64,000 bases of DNA from Candidatus Peribacteria bacterium (lineage in GTDB: Bacteria > Patescibacteriota > Gracilibacteria > UBA1369 > LOWO2-01-FULL-3). Positions within the stretch are counted from its first letter, which is position 1, and each line of letters opens with the position of its first letter. Below, piece by piece: positions 55,861 to 64,000 of the stretch. The notes beneath the pieces are model-generated. The model saw only the letters and a program-made list of their open reading frames with translations. It ran no database searches and was not told the origin of the DNA. The translations under genes and the position numbers were made by a program. The stretch lies in the NCBI GenBank assembly GCA_943356465.1, contig CALREX010000001.1, forward strand, positions 1 to 64,000, read 5' to 3'.

Positions 55861-55906
55861 CTAACGGTTTTGGAGACCGGTGTGCTACCATTAACACTAT
55901 GAGCCT
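55832..55906 (-). tRNA. tRNA-Trp (CCA)
   Basis: Minus strand AGGCTCATAGTGTTAATGGTAGCACACCGGTCTCCAAAACCGTTAGTGAGGGTTCGAATCCTTCTGGGCCTGCCA; anticodon loop CTCCAAA. Confidence 0.93.
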
Positions 55907-55925
55907 ATGGTACTTTCAAACTTTT

Positions 55926-56001
55926 TGGAGGCGCCACTCGGATTCGAACCGAGGAATAACGGTTTTGCAAACCGCTGCCTTAACCACTTGGCCATGGCGC
56001 C
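55926..56001 (-). tRNA. tRNA-Cys (GCA)
   Basis: Minus strand GGCGCCATGGCCAAGTGGTTAAGGCAGCGGTTTTGCAAAACCGTTATTCCTCGGTTCGAATCCGAGTGGCGCCTCCA. Confidence 0.94.
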
Positions 56002-56069
56002 ATACTTTGCGGGAGAAACTATAGCAAAACAGGCCTATTTCGCCAAACCATTTTATTCCTATATAAAAA

Positions 56070-57518
56070 CTACTTCGCAGGCATAGCCGCAACTGCTTCG
56101 GCAACAACCACCTTCTCCTCCGAAAGTTTACAAGTTTTTGTAAATACAACTCCGGCAGGAATAACTCCCGTCAAAACTGCAATTCCATTTTTTGACTTTA
56201 TTTCAGCATCAGCAGTATCCTTTCCGAGACGTACAAATTTTCCACTTTCTACAGGAACATCTTTTCCATTCACAACCAATTTCACACCTGCAGCACCTCC
56301 ATCTACTACTATTTCACCACCTGCGCTCAAATCAACTTTCAAATTTTTTGGCTTATCTCCTTCACCAAGTTTAAGCTCCTTATCAACTCTAATTCCATCC
56401 TTCGCAGGATCGATGGCTTCACCTTTTTTGACTTTTTTATCCAAAAACTTCGCCTCATCAAAAGCTTCATAGTCTGGAGCTTTTACTTCACCAAGTTTTA
56501 ATTTGCTTTCATCAACACCAGCAACTCCAAATTTTGGATTTTTCTTGGCCTGTTCATGCATTTTCACCAAATTCGCTTTAAGCCCTCCGACATCAGGAAG
56601 TGACCCAACCAATTCATCAAAACTTCCAAGTCCAAGTTTTTCCCCAAATCCAAGAAAAACCAAAAGCCCACCAACAAAAGGATCCCCACCTTCAAAAATT
56701 TTCTTAAATCCGGCATTTCCGTCTTTTCCATACCCAAACAATTTCAAAATTTTACCGATCGGACTGGCAGAAATATACGCCACCTTATCATCGACAGACT
56801 TAAGCTCCAAAGACTTAGCTTCTGCAGGTTTTTCCGGCTCCGCAGGCTGAGTCTTTGCAAATGCAGCATAAGCGTCATCCAAACCGGCAGCAGGAACAAA
56901 CTCAACCAACATACCTTTCGCATCATCATATTTAAAAGTCACATCAATCTTCCCATCCTTAAAAGGCTTTCCAGACTCAGTTTCCAAAAATTTATTCAAA
57001 TTTTTATATTTAGAAGCAAAATCAGCCTTCGCTTTTTTCACAAAACTATTCGCAAGTGAAATAGAAACAATAGCCATAAAATTCTTTTCCAATGTTTTGG
57101 GATCTTCTGTATCTATTCCAACAATTTTTGCAAAACTCGAAAAATCAGCTGAAGCCTTGCCGTATGCGGCATAAATCAGAGCATATAACGCCTTATCGTT
57201 TCCATTTGCAAGTAAGCTAAAATCAGGATTTAAAACATCAACAGTCTTCTTCGCTTCAAATCCAGCAATTTTTTTAACTTCACTTAAATATTTTTGCAAA
57301 AGGCCTTTATCTCCAGATTTTTCCAATCCGGCAGCAAGCTCAGTCTGCAAGGCGACCATATCTCCTTTTTTTCTATCCACAATTTCAGCAGCCTTGTCTG
57401 CTTTTGCACCTTCTTCAGGCTTTGCGGGCACAACAGGACCACCTTCAGGTCCCTTACCATCATACAAAAATCTCTTCTCCTTAAAACTGAATTTTTCTAC
57501 AAAGTGCAACTTACGCAT
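56070..57518 (-). CDS. hypothetical protein (482 aa)
   Basis: Long ORF; no family recognised; C-terminal beta-rich glycine segment. Confidence 0.65.
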   Translation of the reverse strand: MRKLHFVEKFSFKEKRFLYDGKGPEGGPVVPAKPEEGAKADKAAEIVDRKKGDMVALQTELAAGLEKSGDKGLLQKYLSEVKKIAGFEAKKTVDVLNPDFSLLANGNDKALYALIYAAYGKASADFSSFAKIVGIDTEDPKTLEKNFMAIVSISLANSFVKKAKADFASKYKNLNKFLETESGKPFKDGKIDVTFKYDDAKGMLVEFVPAAGLDDAYAAFAKTQPAEPEKPAEAKSLELKSVDDKVAYISASPIGKILKLFGYGKDGNAGFKKIFEGGDPFVGGLLVFLGFGEKLGLGSFDELVGSLPDVGGLKANLVKMHEQAKKNPKFGVAGVDESKLKLGEVKAPDYEAFDEAKFLDKKVKKGEAIDPAKDGIRVDKELKLGEGDKPKNLKVDLSAGGEIVVDGGAAGVKLVVNGKDVPVESGKFVRLGKDTADAEIKSKNGIAVLTGVIPAGVVFTKTCKLSEEKVVVAEAVAAMPAK

Positions 57519-57564
57519 ATTTTGTTTTTATCTGACAATTATACCATAAATTTTAACAAAATAA

Positions 57565-57594
57565 AAGCGATACAAGGAGATATTTGTATCGCTT
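57565..57594 (-). terminator. intrinsic terminator after the M16 peptidase gene
   Basis: Minus strand AAGCGATACAA...TTGTATCGCTTTTATTTT. Confidence 0.75.
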
Positions 57595-57608
57595 CATTGT
57601 ATAGAATT

Positions 57609-58874
57609 TTACAATCCACCCATCAATTTCTCAAATCTCGCCTTGTCATCATAAGGCCCAATTACACAAATCTTCATCTTTTCCGCTTTAAACAAATCTT
57701 TGGCAACCCTCATAACATCATCGATCGTAACAGCATCAACAGCTTTTGCGATTTCTTCAGGAGATTTTGCATCATTATGCAAAAGTTCATACTTCCCTAG
57801 CAAATGCGCAAATTCCTCACTATCTTCAAGACTCAAAACCATTTTTCCTTTCACATAAGATTTTGCTTTTTGAAGTTCAGGCTCAAGAACTCCTTCATCA
57901 CGCAACTTTCTATATTCTTCAATAATTCCACTCACAGCATCATCAATTCTTTTCAAATCCACACCGGCATTCGTCACAATCGCACCGGCATCCATATAAT
58001 CATCTGTAGTGGTGTGAATATAATAAGCCAACCCCTTCGCTTCACGCACACCCAAAAACATACGACTACTCATATTTCCACCCAAAATCACAGACAAAAC
58101 TTTTAAAGCCCAGTGATCTTTGTGCATTTCATCATATCCAGGAAAACCTATAGCCACATGCGCTTGTTCAGTCTTTTTTTCTCTCAAAAAAATCTTTTCT
58201 CCATCCATTTTTTTGACAGGCAAAAATTCAAAAGCCTTTTTTCCGTCAGTCATAACAAAATATTTTTTCACCATTTCAAGGATTTTTTCTTCATCAATAT
58301 TCCCGACAACAGCAATAATCGTATTTTCAGGCGTATAAAGCTGCTTATTATAATCCACGAAATCCTTGTTCATGACTTTTCCAATCACCTCTTTAGTCCC
58401 AATTTGATCCCATCCTAGCGGTTGATCACCAAAAATCAATCTCTCAAAATCCCATCCGATTTGATACATCGGCGTATCCTGATACATATTATATTCTTCC
58501 AAAATCACACCTCTCTCCTTCTCGATTTCCTCTTGTTTGAAAGTTGCGTGAATCATCATGTCAGATAAAACATCACATGCAATCTCCACATTTTCCACAC
58601 CAACTTTCACGTAATATCCAGCATATTCCTTTCCGGTAAACGCGTTAAATTCGCCGCCAACACTATCAATCGCCTCAGAAACCTCTTTCGTATCCTTATA
58701 TTTTTTCGCCCCCTTAAAAAACATATGCTCAAGAAAGTGAGAAAGCCCACGTTGCTCAGTTGTTTCATAGCGACTCCCGGCACCGACAAGAACAAGCACA
58801 GTCGCGGATGCCGTACCAGAGAGCTTATTTGTAATAATTCTAAGCCCGTTCTCAAGTTTTGTTTTTTTGTACAT
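57609..58874 (-). CDS. M16 family zinc peptidase
   Basis: GLSHFLEHMFFKG (HxxEH), ILEEYNMYQDTP, GGNMSSRMF. Confidence 0.94.
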   Translation of the reverse strand: MYKKTKLENGLRIITNKLSGTASATVLVLVGAGSRYETTEQRGLSHFLEHMFFKGAKKYKDTKEVSEAIDSVGGEFNAFTGKEYAGYYVKVGVENVEIACDVLSDMMIHATFKQEEIEKERGVILEEYNMYQDTPMYQIGWDFERLIFGDQPLGWDQIGTKEVIGKVMNKDFVDYNKQLYTPENTIIAVVGNIDEEKILEMVKKYFVMTDGKKAFEFLPVKKMDGEKIFLREKKTEQAHVAIGFPGYDEMHKDHWALKVLSVILGGNMSSRMFLGVREAKGLAYYIHTTTDDYMDAGAIVTNAGVDLKRIDDAVSGIIEEYRKLRDEGVLEPELQKAKSYVKGKMVLSLEDSEEFAHLLGKYELLHNDAKSPEEIAKAVDAVTIDDVMRVAKDLFKAEKMKICVIGPYDDKARFEKLMGGL

Positions 58875-58950
58875 CTTTATAATTTTTTAATGATGAAAAT
58901 ATTAAAATTGCTATGCTATAATACCCGCACAAAAATAAAAAAAGAAGCCA

Positions 58951-61215
58951 ATGTACCAAAGAACGTCAAAGCGCAATCCAATCAACAAAATCACTATCTT
59001 CATAATTTTCAGCACTGTCACGATGACAATTTTAGTGCTGAGATTATTCCAACTTCAGATTTTCGACAACGCATATTACCAAAATCTGGCTACACAAGAG
59101 CAATCCGGATCACTCGAACTTCCGGCGCAACGCGGAGAAATCCTCATAAAAGACAGCAGCTCAAAAGAAGAATTTGCACTTGCAACAAACACAACACTAA
59201 ACCTTATTTATGCAGACCCAACACTAATAAAAGATCCGGCATTAATTGCAGAAAAATTTGTTCCGCTACTATATAACGTAGAAGATGAAAGAGCCTCAGA
59301 CAATGAAAGAATAGAAAAATTATCCAGAAAATTACCGCCTGACATAACAGAAGAAGACAAAGCAAAATTACTAAAACCGCTTACAGATGAGGAGCTTTCA
59401 AAACAATACAAAGACGAATTCTTGGCAAAAATTTCAGCAAAAAAAAGATCTCAAATTTTACTTGCAGAAAATCTCGATCAGGAAAATCTTGATAAATTAA
59501 AAACCATCGGGATCTCAGGAATAGAAATAAAAAACAAGAACGTTTACGCATATCCGCCGCAAATCGGAAATTCGGAAGTCGTAGCAGAACAAATCGGACA
59601 ATACGTGCAAATTCCAACAAAACGCCTGTCAACACTACTAAAAGGCTCAAACAGATATGTTATCCTAAAAAGAAAACTTTCCCCAGACACCTCAGACAAA
59701 ATCAAAAAGATGATGAAAGAGGACAAAGACAAGCATTTCACCGGACTTGGCATGCAACAGGAATCATTTAGATATTATCCGGAAGGAACATTGGCAGCGA
59801 GTTTACTCGGTTACGTAAATCACGAAAATCAGGGGGAATACGGAATAGAAAGCACATTTGATACGGAACTCAGCGGAGTTGCAGGAAAATTTCAATCAAA
59901 AAAAGATTCAATGGGGCGGCAAATCACAGTCGGAGACAGTATTCTTAGCCCAGCAATTGACGGAGATACGATAGTTTTAACAATAGACAGATCTATTCAA
60001 TCAAAAGCCGAAAAATTGCTTGAAGAAGGCACAAAAGAGTACGATGCAGAAAGCGCACAAGCCATAGTCATAGAACCAAAAACAGGAAAAATCATGGCAA
60101 TGGCAACTTATCCGACTTTCGATCCAAATAATTATGGACAAATTTTCAAAAAGAAGGAAATTCAGTTCACTCCTCAAGACATGCCAAATTTGAAACCGAC
60201 ACAAACACCTGGAATTTACTATTACTACACACAAAAAACAGAATTAGACAGATTCATAGTCTTTGAAGAAAAAGACGAAAAAGGTGACGTGCATTATTAC
60301 AAATATGAAAACTTGGTAGGCCCGGAAGTCTATCACAACAAAATCGTTTCCTGGCCGTACGAACCAGGATCGGCATTCAAACCAATAGTTATGTCATCGG
60401 CTATAGATGATGGCGACATAACTCCAAATACAACATTCAATGACGTAGGCCCGTTAAAAGTCGACTTCAATAAATACACAGGAAAATATGATTTCGAAAT
60501 AAAAAATTCGACAGGATATTACGGACTCGTAAACATGAGCGTGGTCCTCGAAAAATCACTAAATACAGGAATGTCATTTATCGCTCAAAAAATCGGCGGA
60601 GCACTTCTTTACAGCTATTTGAAAAAATTCGGATTCATGGATCGAACAGACATAGAAATGGACTCGGAAGCAGTTGGAAAAATAGCATATTATGACAAAT
60701 GGACACAGTCGGAACTTTGTACACATGCATTCGGACAAGGACTAACAGTAACAATGATACAAATGGCTCAGGCATACGCAGCACTCTCAAATGGAGGAAC
60801 AATAATGAAACCATATTTGGTCGAAGAAATTCGCCATCCGGACGGCACAAAAACAACATTTGAACCGCAAGAAGTACGCAGAGTAATTTCAGAAGATACG
60901 TCATCAAAAATCATAACAATGCTCGTCAATTCCACAGAACGAGGATTCGCAAACAAAGGACAAGTCAAAGACCATTTTGTCTCAGGAAAAACAGGAACAG
61001 CACAGACATATAAAGGCGGCCGCGCACTCTTCGGTAAAGGAACAACCATCGGAACATACGCCGGATTCGGCCCGATAGAAGACCCTAAATTCGTCATAAT
61101 AGTAAAATACGATTACGCAAAACAAAGCGAATGGGGCTCAGACACAGCCGGCCCAACCTTCTCCAAACTCGCAGGATTTATTTTTGATTATTTGAATATC
61201 CCACCTGATAAGTAA
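58951..61215 (+). CDS. ftsI: penicillin-binding transpeptidase (PBP2/FtsI type)
   Basis: GSAFKP (SxxK), SLNTGM (SxN), SGKTGTAQ (KTG); N-terminal TM and PBP dimer domain. Confidence 0.9.
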   Translation: MYQRTSKRNPINKITIFIIFSTVTMTILVLRLFQLQIFDNAYYQNLATQEQSGSLELPAQRGEILIKDSSSKEEFALATNTTLNLIYADPTLIKDPALIAEKFVPLLYNVEDERASDNERIEKLSRKLPPDITEEDKAKLLKPLTDEELSKQYKDEFLAKISAKKRSQILLAENLDQENLDKLKTIGISGIEIKNKNVYAYPPQIGNSEVVAEQIGQYVQIPTKRLSTLLKGSNRYVILKRKLSPDTSDKIKKMMKEDKDKHFTGLGMQQESFRYYPEGTLAASLLGYVNHENQGEYGIESTFDTELSGVAGKFQSKKDSMGRQITVGDSILSPAIDGDTIVLTIDRSIQSKAEKLLEEGTKEYDAESAQAIVIEPKTGKIMAMATYPTFDPNNYGQIFKKKEIQFTPQDMPNLKPTQTPGIYYYYTQKTELDRFIVFEEKDEKGDVHYYKYENLVGPEVYHNKIVSWPYEPGSAFKPIVMSSAIDDGDITPNTTFNDVGPLKVDFNKYTGKYDFEIKNSTGYYGLVNMSVVLEKSLNTGMSFIAQKIGGALLYSYLKKFGFMDRTDIEMDSEAVGKIAYYDKWTQSELCTHAFGQGLTVTMIQMAQAYAALSNGGTIMKPYLVEEIRHPDGTKTTFEPQEVRRVISEDTSSKIITMLVNSTERGFANKGQVKDHFVSGKTGTAQTYKGGRALFGKGTTIGTYAGFGPIEDPKFVIIVKYDYAKQSEWGSDTAGPTFSKLAGFIFDYLNIPPDK

Positions 61216-61277
61216 GATGCATTTCCTTATTTCCTACAAATATGGTATAATATCCGGATATAAATAAAAACAAAAAT

Positions 61278-61823
61278 ATGTCTGGTCACGGACACGCAGC
61301 ACCACAAGGAGCAGGAGGAGAAAGCTCGTTAGGGAAATATCTGGCACCTTTTGCAAATCCATTCAAAGCCGGCGGCGACAGAGCAGGAGTATTAAACGCA
61401 AACGAATCATCATCTCCATGGAACACAAAACGACTATCCGAAGCCAAAAAAGAGATGTCCCCAGAAATAGGAACAACAATAAACTTAGTAAAAGAATCAA
61501 TTGCAAAAGTAATTCTGGGAATAAAAACAGCAGTAAAAATGCCTCTGAAAATCACAAATGAAATTGCAACAAACATCGCAGCATTACCTTTAAATATTGG
61601 TAGATGGGCACTCGATATTCTCCGTATGCCTCCGAGAATGCTCGTAATAGGAACAGATGTATTAGCAGAAAAAACCTTCGGAAAAGCATCTCAAGCAGTT
61701 GCAAACATAAGAAGCGGTATACACAAACAAATCGACAAAATAGACACACTAAACTTCTCAGACATATTCTCATCTTCAGGAGGTGGCCACGGCGGACATG
61801 CCGCCGCAGCACACGCTCACTAA
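61278..61823 (+). CDS. hypothetical protein with His-rich termini
   Basis: MSGHGHAAPQG...GGGHGGHAAAAHAH; TATAAT at 61246-61251 upstream. Confidence 0.65.
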   Translation: MSGHGHAAPQGAGGESSLGKYLAPFANPFKAGGDRAGVLNANESSSPWNTKRLSEAKKEMSPEIGTTINLVKESIAKVILGIKTAVKMPLKITNEIATNIAALPLNIGRWALDILRMPPRMLVIGTDVLAEKTFGKASQAVANIRSGIHKQIDKIDTLNFSDIFSSSGGGHGGHAAAAHAH

Positions 61824-61835
61824 TTTTACAAAAAC

Positions 61836-64000
61836 TTACTCTCCAAGAGTCACTTGATTCACTTCGCTCAAATCGCTCATCTTATTTGCCTGAACAACTT
61901 TTGGCGAAGTCGTATAGTAATATTCTCCAATATACATTGCCCTATCAATATCCTTATCTCCACACCAATAACTTCCGCCAACCATCAAATCCGCCGCACC
62001 CATCCAGTCATAATGACACATAAATGTCTTGGCCTTATATTCCGCATCAGTATAATGAGAAATTTTTCCTTTAAGCTCAATACCGGTTAAGCTGATATTA
62101 TAGACATAAACTCCTTGGTAAGTTTCATCTCCATAAGTACCCGGCGAAGTCTTTGGATCATCTTTCATACTTTGTGGAATTTCATAAAAACTCACAGGGA
62201 AAGCCAAAATTCCTTTATCTTTATCAAACAAAAGAGCTTTATGATCATAAAGTAAAGGACTTGTTGTACCCCTGTCGCCTATCGTTGTTTTAAACATTTC
62301 TTTAGGATTTTCAACATCTGAAACATCAAACATCGCCACTTTCATTCCTTGATACCACGCAAAATTATCTCCTCCCCATCCCTGTCCATTTTCACTGTTT
62401 ACAGCTTCTTTTCCAAATCCGATCAAATGATTTTCATCATAAGGATGCAGGTAATCGCTATATCCAGGGATTTTCAACTTTCCAATAATTCTTGGACTTT
62501 TTGGATCAGCCAAATTTATTACAAACAATGGATCTGTATTTTTGAAAGTAACCATATAAAGTCTATTGCCGGCAAACCTCGTAGAATAAATTCTTTCGCC
62601 CTTTGCAAGTCCCGTAAGAGCACCGACAGTATTCATGTCATTATCCAAAACATATACATTATTTTGAGCTTTATTATTTTCACTCCACATGTCTCCTTTT
62701 GTCGTTGCAATACGGAAATACCCGCCACTTTCATCCATCGAAAATTGATTCAAAACCGTTCCATCAACAGTTCCGGATCCCTGATATTTTACAAGAGATC
62801 CGCTCAATGCAAATTTATAAATATAAGTTTGTTCATCACTAACACTATCAAGCCACCAACCATGATAACTATATCTTGGCTCAGCCAAATACAGATTATC
62901 GGTAGACGCATAAATATTCTGGCTGGATCCCATGATTACCTGTTTTGAAATACTTTTTGTCGCATCATCGATAGGAATTCCTGCAACAATTGCATAATTT
63001 ATATTGTTATGACCTGGAACGACATAAACATCGCTACATCCTGTCACAGGTTTGATTTTTCCATCTTTTGAATCAGCGTAATACGGCACAATTCCTTCAT
63101 TTTTCGGATTTTCACCATTTCCCCATGGCAAATAATACATATATTGATTTGAAACAAGATAAACATTATTTCCGATTTTTCTTGAAGAATTATAATTTCC
63201 CTCAAAAGAAAGCTCACGAATCTGTTTTACTTTTGTCTTGTCAGCGATGTCAAAAATATAAATTTTTGTAAGACTTCCAGAAAGAGTCACAGCATCGGAA
63301 ATAAATGTACCTCCATTTTTGCCCTCAAGGAAGACATTTCCATTGTAAGAATTTCCAACTACAACAAGCCTGTTTTCATCAACATACATTTCGGAAGGAT
63401 AAAAATTATCATCCGCAAAAGTCACTTTTGTAAGTTCCTTCATTGTCGAAGGCGGATAAGCATTCACAATTCTTACCGTGTTTCCTTTCAAAGTATAAAC
63501 ATATTGGCCGTCATTTTTCACAATATCAGCCTCATCAACACCTTCAACCTGCACATTTGTTTCAGAATGTTCAACTCCCTTTGCCGCACCCATTTCGGCA
63601 CCACCGGGCACAGAGGCACCGGTAGTGGAAGGAACAACTGTCGTAGCCTGATCAGCATTCGGAGCGGATTCTTTAACAGTATCAAGATAATAAACATCAG
63701 GACCACGATTATAGCTATTATCCTCCATGTATTTTCTCATTTCCGAACAAGATGCAAATTTTTGAAGACCTGCATTTGCCTCAGAAACAAGCTTTCCATT
63801 TGCAATAGATTCGTAAGTATTTGAAACTTTATAAGTCACATTATCTGAAGCTCTCCAGATAATCTCAGCCATATCGCCTCTCTTAAGTTTGTAATCAAAA
63901 GCAATTACAGTGGAAGGAATAGCTTTTTTTAAAGAAAGCGCATTTACATAACCTTCATACCAATTTCCACTTGCACCGGCAGAAACACTAAGAGCAAGAA
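61836..64000 (-). CDS. beta-propeller domain protein (COG4880-like) with upstream SLH-like segment, truncated by the window edge
   Basis: VQVEGVDEADIVKNDGQYVYTLKGNTVRIVNAYPP; frame stays open from 63872 to the window edge and encodes NWYEGYVNALSLKKAIPSTVIAFDYKLKRGDMAEIIWRA (SLH-like). Confidence 0.85.
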   Translation of the reverse strand, partial: LALSVSAGASGNWYEGYVNALSLKKAIPSTVIAFDYKLKRGDMAEIIWRASDNVTYKVSNTYESIANGKLVSEANAGLQKFASCSEMRKYMEDNSYNRGPDVYYLDTVKESAPNADQATTVVPSTTGASVPGGAEMGAAKGVEHSETNVQVEGVDEADIVKNDGQYVYTLKGNTVRIVNAYPPSTMKELTKVTFADDNFYPSEMYVDENRLVVVGNSYNGNVFLEGKNGGTFISDAVTLSGSLTKIYIFDIADKTKVKQIRELSFEGNYNSSRKIGNNVYLVSNQYMYYLPWGNGENPKNEGIVPYYADSKDGKIKPVTGCSDVYVVPGHNNINYAIVAGIPIDDATKSISKQVIMGSSQNIYASTDNLYLAEPRYSYHGWWLDSVSDEQTYIYKFALSGSLVKYQGSGTVDGTVLNQFSMDESGGYFRIATTKGDMWSENNKAQNNVYVLDNDMNTVGALTGLAKGERIYSTRFAGNRLYMVTFKNTDPLFVINLADPKSPRIIGKLKIPGYSDYLHPYDENHLIGFGKEAVNSENGQGWGGDNFAWYQGMKVAMFDVSDVENPKEMFKTTIGDRGTTSPLLYDHKALLFDKDKGILAFPVSFYEIPQSMKDDPKTSPGTYGDETYQGVYVYNISLTGIELKGKISHYTDAEYKAKTFMCHYDWMGAADLMVGGSYWCGDKDIDRAMYIGEYYYTTSPKVVQANKMSDLSEVNQVTLGE

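Noticed and set aside
1-64000. UGA recoding as glycine, as in Gracilibacteria/Absconditabacteria (code 25)
   Set aside because: Conserved proteins are full length in the standard code and TGA acts as stop (rpsQ at the ATGA overlap, ORF 19416-19700).
1-64000. CRISPR array or transposase/IS element
   Set aside because: No regularly spaced repeat array, cas gene, transposase or integrase ORF seen.

Overview
The 64 kb window is AT-rich and gene-dense and most resembles a candidate phyla radiation (Patescibacteria, perhaps Peregrinibacteria/Gracilibacteria-like) chromosome. It uses TGA as a stop (rpsQ and the yggU-like ORF end in TGA). It contains: (1) a long S10/spc/alpha-type ribosomal operon, rplC to rpsI, with secY, adk, map, infA, rpmJ (absent from the ORF track) and rpoA, but with no rpsJ in front and no rpmD (L30); (2) trmD, rsmA and a P-type-ATPase-like protein that has lost its catalytic motifs; (3) a pyrB-C-D-K-E-F cluster plus carA; (4) an accessory-like stretch (about 27-46 kb) with a 1568-aa multi-winged-helix-like/coiled-coil protein, proteins with sigma-region-4-like HTHs, a DinG-like protein with intact exonuclease and degenerate helicase motifs, and a roughly 570-nt ORF-free locus with promoter and terminator that looks like a structured ncRNA; (5) a tRNA-Arg locus next to an unusual 70-nt tRNA/tmRNA-like RNA (G3-U70, reduced D arm) and a convergent small transcription unit complementary to its anticodon-like arm; (6) rpe-rpiB-prs-split transketolase-ndk; (7) tRNA-Trp with tandem copies of its 3' half, tRNA-Cys, M16 peptidase, PBP2/FtsI-like protein and an SLH/beta-propeller protein running off the window edge. 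The leading candidates for undescribed biology are the tRNA-like/antisense pair at about 47.2 kb, the ncRNA at about 36 kb, the multi-wHTH giant, the pseudo-P-type ATPase and the rpsI-trmD inverted-repeat complex. All calls come from reading sequence by eye; no searches or folding were run.
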